Shown here in pieces: positions 51,451 through 61,172 of a DNA stretch of 64,000 bases. A model generated the notes under the pieces. The model saw nothing but the letters and a program-made list of their open reading frames with translations. It was not told the DNA's origin and searched no databases. This DNA is from CAYYJR01 sp964472305 (GTDB taxonomy: Bacteria > Armatimonadota > Hebobacteria > CAIYQO01), in assembly GCA_964472305.1 (NCBI GenBank), contig CAYYJR010000007.1, positions 106,520 through 170,519 of the forward strand, written 5' to 3'. The first letter of the stretch is position 1, and each line of letters opens with the position of its first letter. The position numbers were made by a program, and so were the translations under genes.

Positions 51451-51500
51451 GTGGCACGGGCGTCTCGCCCGCGTCATCATGGCCGGGACGGCCATGCCAC
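51451..51500. repeat. Foldback element C: two hairpins inside an outer stem
   Basis: GTGGC (51451-51455) pairs with GCCAC (51496-51500). Within lie CGGGCG/CGCCCG (51457-51471, three-base loop) and ATGGCC/GGCCAT (51479-51495, five-base loop). The result is a compact three-way junction in 50 bases. It could be a REP-like element. The rest of 51070-51546 has no gene. Confidence 0.75.
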
Positions 51501-51546
51501 GGGGTGGGGGGAAGGGTATTCCACCCACCCGGCGGTTGAACCGGTA

Positions 51547-52671
51547 TCAGTTCGCCTCGAACACCGTCCGGCATTCTTTGAGCTGCCGGCGGATGGCGAT
51601 GTGCTGCGGGCAGTGTTCTTCGCAGGCGCCGCACTCGGTGCAGGCATCCGCCTTGCTCCCGGTGACCCATTCACTGGCGCCGATGCCATGATACTGGCCG
51701 CGCGCATGATCATGCAGTCCGTAGATACGATAGTTGTTCATCGCATCGAAGATCGCCGGAATGTTGACTTCCTGCGGGCAATGCGGCTTGCAATAGTTGC
51801 ATCCGGTGCAATATAACTCGGCCAGCCGCTTGTTTTCCTCCATAGCCGCGTTGATCCCCGCCACTTCGCCGGGAGAAAGCGGGTCGCAGTTGGAGGCGAT
51901 GACGGCGTTTTCTTCCACTTGCGCGAAGGTGCTCATGCCAGAGAGCGCGCAATCGACGTTGGGATTGGCCAGCACGAAGCGCAATGCAAGCTCCGCGCTG
52001 CTTTGCACGCGAACCCCCAGCCGCTCCGCGACCTCGGGTGTGAAGCCGGCGATACGACCGCCGCCCACCGGGCCCATCACCGCCACGCCCAGCCCTTTCG
52101 ACTTCGCGTAGGCTATTCCCGCTTCGTTGGAGCGGTCAAGCAGGTTATACTGGCAGAGCACCGACTCGAAAATGCCGAGATCGACCAGCTTGGGCAGCGC
52201 TTCCGGTTTGTCGTGGAACGAGAAGGAGATGTGCCGGATCAGGCCTTCTTCTTTGGCCTGTTGCAGTTCCTGCAGGTATTTATCGCGCTCTTCGTGCGCG
52301 ATCAGCCATTCGCCGATGCCGTGCAGATGATAGAAGTCGATATAGTCCACATCCAGTTTGGTCATCTGGATTTCCAGCAGTTCCCGCAGTCCGTGTTCCT
52401 TCATGAACGGGTACTTGGTGGAGAGGTTCACCCGGTCGCGCCACCCTTTCAGCGCTTTGCCCACGGTGTATTCGCTCAGGTGATCGCAATAGAACCAGGC
52501 CGTGTCCAGGTAATTGACGCCCAGTTCGAACGCGCGCCGCAGCAACGGAATCGCAACGTCCTCATCGATAACTTGCTTGCCGTCCACCCGGGTCATCGGC
52601 AGCCGCATGCTGCCGAAGCCGAGACGGGAAACGGAAATGCCGGATTTTGTGCCGAATGGCGTGTAGCGCAC
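51547..52671 (-). CDS. Aldo/keto reductase with C-terminal 4Fe-4S ferredoxin domain
   Basis: 374 residues. An aldo/keto reductase TIM barrel (MRYTPFGTKSGISVSRLGFG; catalytic Tyr in LDTAWFYCDHLSEYTVGKAL; Lys in STKYPF; His in IDFYHLHGIG) is followed from about residue 285 by two 4Fe-4S binding sets, CTGCNYCKPHCPQEVNIP and CTECGACEEHCPQHI. This architecture occurs in putative oxidoreductases of the aldo/keto reductase superfamily with electron-transfer ability. It lies alone; the neighbour upstream on the same strand is 160 bases away. Confidence 0.93.
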   Translation of the reverse strand: MRYTPFGTKSGISVSRLGFGSMRLPMTRVDGKQVIDEDVAIPLLRRAFELGVNYLDTAWFYCDHLSEYTVGKALKGWRDRVNLSTKYPFMKEHGLRELLEIQMTKLDVDYIDFYHLHGIGEWLIAHEERDKYLQELQQAKEEGLIRHISFSFHDKPEALPKLVDLGIFESVLCQYNLLDRSNEAGIAYAKSKGLGVAVMGPVGGGRIAGFTPEVAERLGVRVQSSAELALRFVLANPNVDCALSGMSTFAQVEENAVIASNCDPLSPGEVAGINAAMEENKRLAELYCTGCNYCKPHCPQEVNIPAIFDAMNNYRIYGLHDHARGQYHGIGASEWVTGSKADACTECGACEEHCPQHIAIRRQLKECRTVFEAN

Positions 52672-52833
52672 GTAATACTCCTCGTTAGGCGGTTTGCTGG
52701 GCCAAGCGCGTCAGAGCCGCTTGCCGGGCGTTATCATACCATGCCGCTGCCCCGGCGGTCATGTGTTTCGCGAAAAAATCCCGCGCCCGTGTCCAGGTGC
52801 ATCCCATCCCACCGCCACAGTGCTCACTGCCCG

Positions 52834-54885
52834 TTATATTTCCCGATCACCGATCACGGAAGGCCAGTCGCCCCATTCGATGGCGAAATCCTGCCAGGGG
52901 AAAAAGCCGGGAACGGAAGTGAACGGCTCGTTCAGGAAAGGCAACGCCGTTGGATCAATGCCATCGATTTGCACGCTGGACGCCTCCACGCGCCGGCCGT
53001 TGACGGCGGCGAAGCGCGGGCACGGCGTACCGGGCGTCCACGACGTTTCCAATTCCAACGCCGGGAATACCGATCCAGCCGGTCGGCGATAGCGCGTGCG
53101 GCGGGTGGAAAAGAAGTAATCGGTGAATTGCGCCGCGGACAGCTCGGTGGCGAAGGCGGTCAGCGAGGGATAATCGTCCACGCCGGCGTGCTCGGTAATG
53201 AAGCCGCCGAAGGTATGCCGCAGTTCCTCACGCTCGAAAATGCGCTGCTCCCCTCGGTAGAAGGTCGCCCGTATGCATTCGTGGTGATTCACGCGTTCCA
53301 ACGTCAGCGCCACCGGCCACAGCGCGAGCGAATAGGCTAGCGGGCGGATGGCGATCAGCAGTCGCCCGCGCCGGCAGGCAATCCACTCGCCCCGCGCCAC
53401 CGTGCCCGCCCATGTCTCACGCGGGACGCCGCCGACGATCAGTTCCTCCGCGCCGCCGAAATGGGCGGGGAAGATGACCAGTTCGCTCAACCGCGCGATA
53501 TTCCGTCCCGCGTTGCCGAAATTGAGTTCTGACGTGGGCGCACTGCCCAACGCCAGGCGCGGGTGGGTGAGCACCAGCGCCGTCGCGTCATGCTGCACGG
53601 CGAAGGTGTTGGCGTATCCGGCGAGCATGCTGGCTTCGCCGGTGTTGACGTGCGTCAGCGTCCGACCGCGCACCTCCGAAGTGCTGCGCCGCGTCACGCT
53701 GTCGCCCGGCGCCTCATCGTCCAGCACGATTTTGGTAAAGACCGTGCCGACGTCGCGATACGACGTCACCGGTGTGCGACGGCAATAGGTCGCGAAATAA
53801 CTGGTGGTTTGCTCGCCGTTATAAAAAGGCGTATCGACGGTGGCGACAGTGAAATCGGGGTGGAGCACCGTCTCCAGGCGGCACGGGCGGGCGGGGAAAT
53901 CCGGGTTGACGTAGCCTTGCTCGGCGGTGGCCGCCGCACGGAAGGGATAGTGCTTGCCGGCGAACAACGCGCGCGCCGGCGCCGGCACGTGATAGCTGCC
54001 GGCCGCGAGCCAGCACATCTGCGCGATGTTGAAGGGATAATCACCCTCATGGTGCACGACCAGTTTCGGGTCCTGCTCGAACAACAGCATCGGCGATGGG
54101 CGCGCCACATCGCCCAGTACAAACCAGAGCAGGCTGGCGGCACAGCTCAGGTGGGCGATGCAATCGACGTGGTACGCGCGCGAATACGGTCCGGCCAGCA
54201 CGCCCATTTCCGGGTGAAAGCGCGCGGCCAGGTCGATCCACAACCGCTCTTCGATGCCGCGGGCAATTGCGCGTGCCTCCGGATGCTGCGCGTGTTCGGC
54301 GATTTCCGCCATGGCATGGAGGATCAGCGGCGTGTAGGTGGGCGAATGGTATTCGCTGTTCATGCCGTTGCGCACCAGCATGGCGCGCAGTTGACGCAGG
54401 TTCCACACACCATACGCAACCGCGTCGGCGTCACCGAGCAATTCGCCGCCCAGCACCAATCCCAACGTGGCCTTCGCCGGCATGTTGTCGTTGAAGCCAT
54501 GGAACTGGTAGTCGGGTTGGCGATTGCCGGGATGGAAGGAAAAGCCGTCGCGCACCAGTTGTGTCAGCTTCGCGCGCACGTCTTCCGCCATGTTCGCGCG
54601 CTGGTTCACCAGCAGCGCGGCGGCGATGTTGGTGTCGAATATGTTGAAACGGTGGTCGCGGAAGCGTTCTGTTTCCGCCTTGCGCAAGATCGCGTCGGCC
54701 AACGCCGCCGCTCCGTGGGGGTACAACGCGCAACAGAGCCACATGCGCTCGCGCGAGATTGCCGGCGTGCTTGGCGCCACCCAGTCGCCGTCCGCATGAT
54801 ACCATGTCTTCGCCGCCGCCGTCGCCGCGCTCAAAAAGCGTCCGGTGCGCTTTCGATACCCGGTATCCTGCTGCATCATCGGCAA
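52834..54885 (-). CDS. Unknown 683-residue protein, possible polysaccharide lyase/glycosidase-like fold
   Basis: No signal peptide is evident. The N-terminal half looks helical (ERMWLCCALYPHGAAALADAIL; FNIFDTNIAAALLVNQRANMAE; GMNSEYHSPTYTPLILHAMAEI), and the second half is rich in strands (TVLHPDFTVATVDTPFY; RRGRLLIAIRPLAYSLALWP). That order, helical toroid then beta-sandwich, is known from heparinase/chondroitinase-like lyases and some glycosidases, and the NxEYHSPTY motif resembles catalytic surroundings of such enzymes. This is an inference from pattern; no named family fits. The Gfo/Idh/MocA dehydrogenase gene lies 89 bases upstream on the same strand. Confidence 0.45.
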   Translation of the reverse strand: MPMMQQDTGYRKRTGRFLSAATAAAKTWYHADGDWVAPSTPAISRERMWLCCALYPHGAAALADAILRKAETERFRDHRFNIFDTNIAAALLVNQRANMAEDVRAKLTQLVRDGFSFHPGNRQPDYQFHGFNDNMPAKATLGLVLGGELLGDADAVAYGVWNLRQLRAMLVRNGMNSEYHSPTYTPLILHAMAEIAEHAQHPEARAIARGIEERLWIDLAARFHPEMGVLAGPYSRAYHVDCIAHLSCAASLLWFVLGDVARPSPMLLFEQDPKLVVHHEGDYPFNIAQMCWLAAGSYHVPAPARALFAGKHYPFRAAATAEQGYVNPDFPARPCRLETVLHPDFTVATVDTPFYNGEQTTSYFATYCRRTPVTSYRDVGTVFTKIVLDDEAPGDSVTRRSTSEVRGRTLTHVNTGEASMLAGYANTFAVQHDATALVLTHPRLALGSAPTSELNFGNAGRNIARLSELVIFPAHFGGAEELIVGGVPRETWAGTVARGEWIACRRGRLLIAIRPLAYSLALWPVALTLERVNHHECIRATFYRGEQRIFEREELRHTFGGFITEHAGVDDYPSLTAFATELSAAQFTDYFFSTRRTRYRRPAGSVFPALELETSWTPGTPCPRFAAVNGRRVEASSVQIDGIDPTALPFLNEPFTSVPGFFPWQDFAIEWGDWPSVIGDREI

Positions 54886-54974
54886 CCCCTATTGTGTAAA
54901 ATGCGGAAAAGACCGGCATGGCTTACGCGGGTATTGTACGCCGGCACGTGCGAACAGTGAGACGCGCGTCCGTG

Positions 54975-56042
54975 TTAATTCCGCACCTTCACCGGCAACG
55001 GATTCTGGCGGTGGCACTCCTCGTGGACGGCTACCTGGCGGCGCACTTCGTCATGGCGGACGATGAGCGCGGCGCCGTTGACAAGAACATCGTAGAGATT
55101 ATTGTAGAACGCGCGGCTGAGATAGCGGAATCCCTGGCGTTCGTCCTCGTTCGGCTCCCAGCTTTCCTCCACCCAGGGCAAGTCTTCATGGCAGTATTCG
55201 CGGTTGCGGCTCCACGGCTGCCAGAATGCGGGGATGGGCGCCTGTTGCGGATCGAAATATCGCCAGCGCAGCCCATTCGGACCGCCGGCAATGCCGCCGT
55301 ATTCGCAGGACAGTGCATACATCTCGGACGGCGGATACGCCTGGAAAGAACTGATGAGGATATCGATGACCGGGCCGCCTTCGCCATAGAGGGTGACGCT
55401 GGCAAAATCATCCGCATCGCCGCCGCCTGGCTGCACGGAGAGCATGCGGCAGAACACGTGCGGCATCGCTTCCCCGAAGAGCATGATGCCGTGATCCACC
55501 GGGTGCGGTCCGGTGTTCAGCAGATTGCCGCCGTCAAACTGCTGCAGCGTTTGCCAATCCCAGCGCCGGCCGTATCCGCCCCATGAGGTGCGCGCGTGCA
55601 GCAGTTTCCCCAGCTTGCCGGATGCGAGTACTTCGCGCATTTTGGTGAAGAATGGGTAGAAGCGGGAATTCTGGAAGGGAGCGAAGATTTTGCCGGACGC
55701 CCGCGACGCCGCGAGGATGCGGTCGAAGTCCGCCACCCGGCGCGCCGACGGCTTCTCACTGACGACGTGGTAACCCGCGGTCAATCCCGCGATGGATGCC
55801 GGCGCATGCAGCACGCTCGGCAGTGCGTTGATGAACAGGTCGAAACCGCCTGCCGCCAACATCTCCTGAAAGTCGGTGTAGGTGCGGGCGCCGAAATCCC
55901 GCTCCGCGTCCGCTCGCCGCTCCGGCAACTGGTCTGCCACCGCGACGACGGCAAACTGTTCGCGCGCCTCTTTCAGCCATGCCGAGTGGATGTCACACCC
56001 GCTGCGCCCGAAACCACCGATACCGACTCGAATCACCGCCAT
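54975..56042 (-). CDS. Gfo/Idh/MocA-family oxidoreductase
   Basis: 355-residue NAD(P)-dependent sugar or inositol dehydrogenase. The N terminus is a Rossmann fold (MAVIRVGIGGFGRSGCDIHS; the GxGGxGxxG form). The family stretch FINALPSVLHAPASIAGLTAG is followed by the catalytic-loop motif VSEKPSAR in place of the usual EKP, with Lys conserved. The C-terminal domain contains NTGPHPVDHGIMLFG with the substrate-binding His. ATG 56042 was chosen over 56078 because the Rossmann motif begins directly and AAGG precedes it. It probably shares a transcript with the unknown 683-residue gene downstream, suggesting sugar-derived substrates. Confidence 0.9.
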   Translation of the reverse strand: MAVIRVGIGGFGRSGCDIHSAWLKEAREQFAVVAVADQLPERRADAERDFGARTYTDFQEMLAAGGFDLFINALPSVLHAPASIAGLTAGYHVVSEKPSARRVADFDRILAASRASGKIFAPFQNSRFYPFFTKMREVLASGKLGKLLHARTSWGGYGRRWDWQTLQQFDGGNLLNTGPHPVDHGIMLFGEAMPHVFCRMLSVQPGGGDADDFASVTLYGEGGPVIDILISSFQAYPPSEMYALSCEYGGIAGGPNGLRWRYFDPQQAPIPAFWQPWSRNREYCHEDLPWVEESWEPNEDERQGFRYLSRAFYNNLYDVLVNGAALIVRHDEVRRQVAVHEECHRQNPLPVKVRN

Positions 56043-56207
56043 ACCTGTTGCCTTCCCGAATAATCGATTGGGAATCACCCGATAGAGCGTATTATACGCC
56101 CGGCGCTATTTGTTCGCAATGGAATAGGCGGTCTCGCGTAATACATTCGAGCAGGCGACGGCGCATCATCGTTCGCGCCGAGGAGGAATTCTGGGATCTC
56201 CGCACGA

Positions 56208-59096
56208 ATGGTATATGCATTGCTCAAGATCAGCGAGCGCTTCCGTAGCCTGGCACTGTGGACGGTTGATGTGCCGCCGAGGTGCTGCGCACCGTATTGT
56301 GCGAACTGCGGTACGATTATTGCCAGCGATGAGGAAAAGCATCTCGTGAAGATTCTGATCATCGATGACCACCCTGACGTGATCACCGCCCTCACGGCCA
56401 TCCTGCAAGAGCATCAGCCGGAATGCGAGATTATCACCAGCCCCATCGCAGAGGGGCTGCTCCATGCCCGCGTCGACCAACCCGATGTTATCCTGCTGCA
56501 CTACCAACCGCGCGAACACGCGGATCAGCGTGATTGCGGGACGTTGAAGGCTGATCCCGTAACGCAAACCATCCCGATCATCCTCTTCGTTGACCCGACC
56601 ACCGAGCCGGCCGCTCGCTTTGCGGGATTGGCGGTCGGCGGCGATGCGTTGATGGCGCTACCCGTTGATCCTGCCGCACTGCTCGCTCAGGTACGATCAA
56701 TGGCGCGCCTCAAGCAGGCGGAGGACGCCGTCCGCCGCGAGGCCGACGAGATCGCCGTCCGCATCCAGTTGGAAGACGCGTTGCGTGAGAGCGAGGAGAA
56801 GCATCGCATTCTGCTCGATGAATCACCCGACCCCATCTTTTCATTCACGATCGAAGGCAAGTACCGTTACGCGAATAGAGCGTTTGCCGATGGGACCGGC
56901 AAATCGCTCGACCAGATCATCGGGCACACCATCTGGGAGGTGTTTCCACGCGAAGAAGCAGAGATGCGCCTGGCCGCCTTGAGCCGGGTATTCGCCACCG
57001 GTGAGCAAAAGGTGATCGAGGTACGCGTGCCCCGCGACGATGGCGACAGGTATTACCTGACCACCATCACCCCGATTAAAGATCGCGACGGGCATGTCGC
57101 GACGGCGATCTGCTCTTCGAAGGAGATCACCGCGCGCAAGCAGGCGGAAGAGGCGTTACGCGAAAGTAAAGCACGGCTTGACCTAGCGCTGCATTCCGCC
57201 GGGATGGGCGCATGGCATTGGGACGTCGTGGCGAATAAACGCTTTTTCGACGACCAGGTCTGCCGCATGTTGGGACTCGATCCGGCAACATTTACCGGTG
57301 ACGCGGAGGAATTTTTCAACACGATCCATGCCGATGATCTGCCGATTGTTCATGAAGCGCTCGCCGGCGTGTTACGCCAGGATAGCCCGTATGCCGTGGA
57401 ATTCCGCGCGGTCTGGCCGGATGGCAGCATCCATCATATCGCCTCCCTGGGCCGCATGGTTCGCGACGCGTCCGGCGCGCCGCTGCGGTTGATCGGCATC
57501 ACGCAGGATATCACCGAGCGCAAACGCGCCGAGGAAGCACTGCGTGAGAGCGAAGAGCGTTATCGCCTGTTGATGGAACTGGCGCCCGATGCCATCTATC
57601 TGCATCGTGACGGGCATTTCATCTATGCCAACCGGTCGGGGTTGCATTTGCTGGGCGCCGCAACGCCGGACGAGTTGCTCGGGACCCGCGTGCTCGATCG
57701 CGTGCATGCCGACTATCATGGCGTCGTGGAGCAGCTGATTCACGAGATGCTGGCGTATGGCCATTTGGCGCAACCAGTGGAAGAAGTCCTGCTGCGGCTG
57801 GATGGCAGCACCGTTGAAGTGGAAGTGATCGCGGCGATGATTCATTACCAGTGCGAGGCGACGATGCTGGTAATGGCTCGCGACATTACCGCGCGCAAGC
57901 AGATGGCGGCGGAACGCGATCTGTTGCAGCATCAACTTGCGCAGGCGCAAAAATTGGAATCTATCGGTCGGCTGGCGGGCGGCGTCGCGCACGATTTCAA
58001 TAATATGCTCGGTGTCATCATCGGACATGCGGAGTTGGCACAGATGGATCTTCCCGACGACGCCCCCCTCAAACATGACTTGCAACAGATATTATCCACC
58101 GCGCAAAAATCCGCCGATTTAACCCGCCAACTGCTCGCTTTTGCCCGCAAGCAGATTATTCGGCCGGTGGAGGTGCAACTGAACGACGCGGTTTCCGGCA
58201 TGCTGAAGATGCTGCAACGCTTGATCGGTGAAAATATTCGCCTGGTGTGGGAGCCGGGTGAGGCGTTGTGGCCGGTGACGATCGATCCCTCGCAGGTTGA
58301 TCAGATCATGGCGAATCTGGCAGTGAATGCGCGCGACGCGATCGCGGGGGTCGGCACGGTCACCATTACGACGGCCAACGTGGTGTATGAAGCCGCCGTG
58401 CCTGCCGCTCATATCGGCCTCACGCCGGGAAATTATGTGCGCATCACTTTCACCGATGACGGCAGCGGCATCGACCCAAGCGTCCTTCCGAGCATTTTCG
58501 ATCCCTTCTTTACCACCAAAGGCTTTGGGCAAGGCACGGGATTGGGATTGGCTACAGTCTACGGCATCGTACAGCAGAATCAGGGAGGCATCGAGGTGAG
58601 CAGCACGCCGGACATGGGCACGACGTTCACCATCTACCTGCCGCGCTCTCTGCATTCCGCACAGCTCTTACCGGTGATTCAGCCGGCGCTTCAGCAGCAT
58701 CCCGTCACGGAAACAGTGTTGCTGGTTGAGGACGAGCCGTCGATTCTCCGTATCGCGAAGAAGATTCTGGAGGAACTGGGGTATACCGTGATGGCGGTTG
58801 ACAGTCCGGAGAAGGCACTCCGTCTGATGGAGGGGTACCTGGGCACGGTACACTTGCTCCTTACGGACATGATTATGCCGGAGATGAATGGACGAGAACT
58901 GGCTGAACGCGTGGTGCGCATGCAACCCGGCGTGCGCTGCCTGTTCATGTCCGGTTACACCACCGATATCATCGGGAAGGAAGATATGCTGGACGAGCAG
59001 ATGCACTTCTTGCAGAAACCGTTTACCATCGCCCAACTGGCGTCAGCCGTGCAGCGCGCGATGAAGAACAACGAAACGGAATCCGCAACCCCGTAA
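56208..59096 (+). CDS. Hybrid sensor histidine kinase: degenerate REC, three PAS, HisKA, HATPase, REC
   Basis: 962 residues, cytoplasmic. The first domain (about 47-165) resembles a receiver (KILIIDDHPDVI) but the phospho-acceptor position reads LLHYQ, so His replaces Asp. Three PAS domains follow (about 200-310, 325-440, 455-565) with PAC ends ITARKQAEEAL, ITERKRAEEAL and ITARKQMAAER. The kinase core has His 595 in GGVAHDFNNMLG and HATPase motifs NLAVNARDA, DDGSGID, FDPFFTTK, GTGLGLATVYGI. The C-terminal receiver has Asp 887 in LLLTDMIMPEMNG. The first 46 residues contain CCAPYCANCG; a GTG at 56346 immediately before KILIIDD is an alternative start that would remove them. Confidence 0.92.
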   Translation: MVYALLKISERFRSLALWTVDVPPRCCAPYCANCGTIIASDEEKHLVKILIIDDHPDVITALTAILQEHQPECEIITSPIAEGLLHARVDQPDVILLHYQPREHADQRDCGTLKADPVTQTIPIILFVDPTTEPAARFAGLAVGGDALMALPVDPAALLAQVRSMARLKQAEDAVRREADEIAVRIQLEDALRESEEKHRILLDESPDPIFSFTIEGKYRYANRAFADGTGKSLDQIIGHTIWEVFPREEAEMRLAALSRVFATGEQKVIEVRVPRDDGDRYYLTTITPIKDRDGHVATAICSSKEITARKQAEEALRESKARLDLALHSAGMGAWHWDVVANKRFFDDQVCRMLGLDPATFTGDAEEFFNTIHADDLPIVHEALAGVLRQDSPYAVEFRAVWPDGSIHHIASLGRMVRDASGAPLRLIGITQDITERKRAEEALRESEERYRLLMELAPDAIYLHRDGHFIYANRSGLHLLGAATPDELLGTRVLDRVHADYHGVVEQLIHEMLAYGHLAQPVEEVLLRLDGSTVEVEVIAAMIHYQCEATMLVMARDITARKQMAAERDLLQHQLAQAQKLESIGRLAGGVAHDFNNMLGVIIGHAELAQMDLPDDAPLKHDLQQILSTAQKSADLTRQLLAFARKQIIRPVEVQLNDAVSGMLKMLQRLIGENIRLVWEPGEALWPVTIDPSQVDQIMANLAVNARDAIAGVGTVTITTANVVYEAAVPAAHIGLTPGNYVRITFTDDGSGIDPSVLPSIFDPFFTTKGFGQGTGLGLATVYGIVQQNQGGIEVSSTPDMGTTFTIYLPRSLHSAQLLPVIQPALQQHPVTETVLLVEDEPSILRIAKKILEELGYTVMAVDSPEKALRLMEGYLGTVHLLLTDMIMPEMNGRELAERVVRMQPGVRCLFMSGYTTDIIGKEDMLDEQMHFLQKPFTIAQLASAVQRAMKNNETESATP

Positions 59097-59136
59097 GGGT
59101 GTCGGTGAAGGACATCTTGGCTGTCTGGTTGATACG

Positions 59137-59850
59137 ATGCAGGAAAATATCGTCACTGCTTGCGAGCATTATGACCGATTGATTGATGAGATCGACGATC
59201 CATTGCATCCGGCGACTGATCCGTTCCGTGATGACGGGGAGTTGCGACAATGGATGGAGCAGTCGGACGGTTCGGCGTTTCATGCCGCATTGGGCGATAT
59301 GCGGGGGAAAGCCGTGTTGGAGATTGGCATCGGCACCGGGCGAGTGGCGAAGAAGGTGCTCGATTATGGGTGTGCCCGGCTCACCGGCATCGACCTTTCG
59401 GCGAAAACAGTGGCGCGAGCGCAACGCAATTTGGGCGCCTACCCGCAGGTGGAGATTCTACAGGCAGATGCGGAAACGTTCATCCGTCCGAATGCCTTCG
59501 ACGTGGCGTACTGCGTGTGGACTTTCTTTCATATTGTCGACCAACCCCGCGCGTTGGCACAAATCGTCGCGTCGTTGCGTTGCGGCGGTCGTTTCGTCCT
59601 CTCATTGGAACGCGTCGATGAATGGCTGGACTACGGTTCGCGGCATCTGCGTCAGTTCCCGGTTACCGCGGACGCGGTAATCGGCTGGCTGTCCGAGCTG
59701 GGCTGCACGGTGGCGCCGCCGATAGAGGTGCTCGATGCGTTCGCCCGCACGTCCGAAGCCTCAATGCATACGACTATTATCTCAGCAACCAGAGATGGAT
59801 CGCCTTCATACGGCATAAGGTTGGAGCAACAGCCACCATGCGCTTTCTGA
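59137..59850 (+). CDS. Class I SAM-dependent methyltransferase
   Basis: 237 residues. SAM motif I is VLEIGIGTGRVAKKVL, then ARLTGIDLSAKTVARAQRNL, VEILQADAETF and FDVAYCVWTFFHIVDQPRAL, a typical methyltransferase-11/25 pattern for small-molecule substrates. No substrate clue is present. It follows the hybrid kinase by 40 bases and overlaps the HAD gene by 13, so these three may share a transcript. Confidence 0.9.
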   Translation: MQENIVTACEHYDRLIDEIDDPLHPATDPFRDDGELRQWMEQSDGSAFHAALGDMRGKAVLEIGIGTGRVAKKVLDYGCARLTGIDLSAKTVARAQRNLGAYPQVEILQADAETFIRPNAFDVAYCVWTFFHIVDQPRALAQIVASLRCGGRFVLSLERVDEWLDYGSRHLRQFPVTADAVIGWLSELGCTVAPPIEVLDAFARTSEASMHTTIISATRDGSPSYGIRLEQQPPCAF

Positions 59851-60596
59851 TTTGGGACTTTGACGGCACGTTGGGGTATCGCGACGGCGGTATGTGGTCG
59901 GGCACGCTATTGGAGATACTGCGTGATGCCCGGCCGGATCTGCAGGCGGCGCCGGAGGTGATCCGCGCATTGGTGGGCAACGGGTATCCCTGGCATACGC
60001 CGGAGCGTCCGCATCCGGAATTGGCGACGGCGGAATCCTGGTGGCAGGCGTTGCTGCCGGTGCTGGCGGGCGCGCTGCACGGCGTGGGTGTGCCGGAAGA
60101 GGAGGCGCGCGCGCTGGCGCGGCAGTTCCCCGAACGCTACCTGGCACTCGATCGCTGGCGACTGTTTCCCGATACACTGCCGGCGCTGGATCAACTCACC
60201 GCGGCCGGCTGGACGCATGTGCTGCTGACCAATCACGTGCCGGAACTCCAGCGCATCCTCGACCACCTGCAACTGGCCTCGCACGTGGCCGCGGTGTTCA
60301 ACTCGGCGCAGACCGGCTTCGAGAAGCCACACCCGCAGGCCTTTCGCAATGTGCTGGAGTTCATCGGCGACGCGACGGCCGTGTGGATGATCGGCGATAA
60401 TCCGAAGGCCGACGTCGCAGGCGCGGAGGCGATGGGCATCCCCGCCATACTGGTGCGTAGCGAGCATCCGGGGGTCAGGTATCGCTGTGCCGGGTTAGCG
60501 GAAGTGGGGCGCATCCTCGAAGCGGGTGACGGCGCCCCCTCTGTTGCCGCCGGCGTATCGACCCTGGAAGAAGTGCCAGGCATGGCATCGGTGTAA
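59838..60596 (+). CDS. HAD-superfamily hydrolase
   Basis: 252 residues. HAD motif I is FLIWDFDGTLG (the nucleophile Asp and acid/base Asp), motif II is HVLLTNH, motif III a Lys in FEKPHPQAF, and motif IV MIGDNPKADVAGA. It is most like phosphoglycolate-phosphatase-type enzymes that dephosphorylate small sugar phosphates. ATG 59838 overlaps the methyltransferase stop by 13 bases and has GGAG ten bases before it. Substrate unknown. Confidence 0.93.
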   Translation: MRFLIWDFDGTLGYRDGGMWSGTLLEILRDARPDLQAAPEVIRALVGNGYPWHTPERPHPELATAESWWQALLPVLAGALHGVGVPEEEARALARQFPERYLALDRWRLFPDTLPALDQLTAAGWTHVLLTNHVPELQRILDHLQLASHVAAVFNSAQTGFEKPHPQAFRNVLEFIGDATAVWMIGDNPKADVAGAEAMGIPAILVRSEHPGVRYRCAGLAEVGRILEAGDGAPSVAAGVSTLEEVPGMASV

Positions 60597-60683
60597 AATG
60601 GCCCGTGATTGTGCGGTGAAGGCAACGCGTACCGGTGCTGGCCAGACAAGGCGTCCGCATGATGGCGCGGAATACGAATCGGC

Positions 60684-61172
60684 ATGCATATTCGTGAGGC
60701 AGAGGAGCGAGATATTCCCGCGTTGGAACGCGTGAATGCGCTGGGCGGGGCAGCGCATGCTGACCGGGTGCGGAGCCGGCGCGACCTGCCGATGCGCGTG
60801 CTGGTGGCGGAGGATGCGGGAGAAGTGGTCGGATACGCGTTCCTGGTGTTGGACGTACTGCCGTTCTGGACGCCTCGCTACGTGCCGCAACTGGTCGATC
60901 TCACCGTGCGCGCGGATCAGCGTGACCGCGGTGTCGGGACGGCACTGGTGGCGGCGTCAGCCGCGCTGGTGCGCGCGCACGGCGCTCCGGCGCTCTACCT
61001 GGCCGTCGATCCCGACCACAATCCCCGCGTCCTCTCGCTCTATCGCCGTCTCGATTTCACGGTGCTCGATCCACATCCCGTCGACGAATCCTGGCAATTC
61101 ACCGACTCCGCCGGTGTGGTACATCGCGGCGTCGATCATGTCATTTATCTGCGCAAAAATGTCCGGACATAG
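60684..61172 (+). CDS. GNAT-family N-acetyltransferase
   Basis: 162 residues. The acetyl-CoA motif is VDLTVRADQRDRGVGTALVAA (V-x3-RxRGxG), followed by the helix ALVRAHGAPALYLAVDPDHNPRVL and YRRLDFTV. A tail of about 25 residues follows. Substrate (amine, protein N terminus or antibiotic) cannot be told. It follows the HAD gene by 87 bases on the same strand. Confidence 0.9.
   Translation: MHIREAEERDIPALERVNALGGAAHADRVRSRRDLPMRVLVAEDAGEVVGYAFLVLDVLPFWTPRYVPQLVDLTVRADQRDRGVGTALVAASAALVRAHGAPALYLAVDPDHNPRVLSLYRRLDFTVLDPHPVDESWQFTDSAGVVHRGVDHVIYLRKNVRT

Noticed and set aside
53563..54960. 465-codon plus-strand frame opposite the unknown 683-residue gene
   Set aside because: Both strands are open here, but the minus-strand protein has balanced composition and plausible folded segments while the plus-strand frame is Arg/His/Gly/Gln-rich. 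The minus strand was kept.
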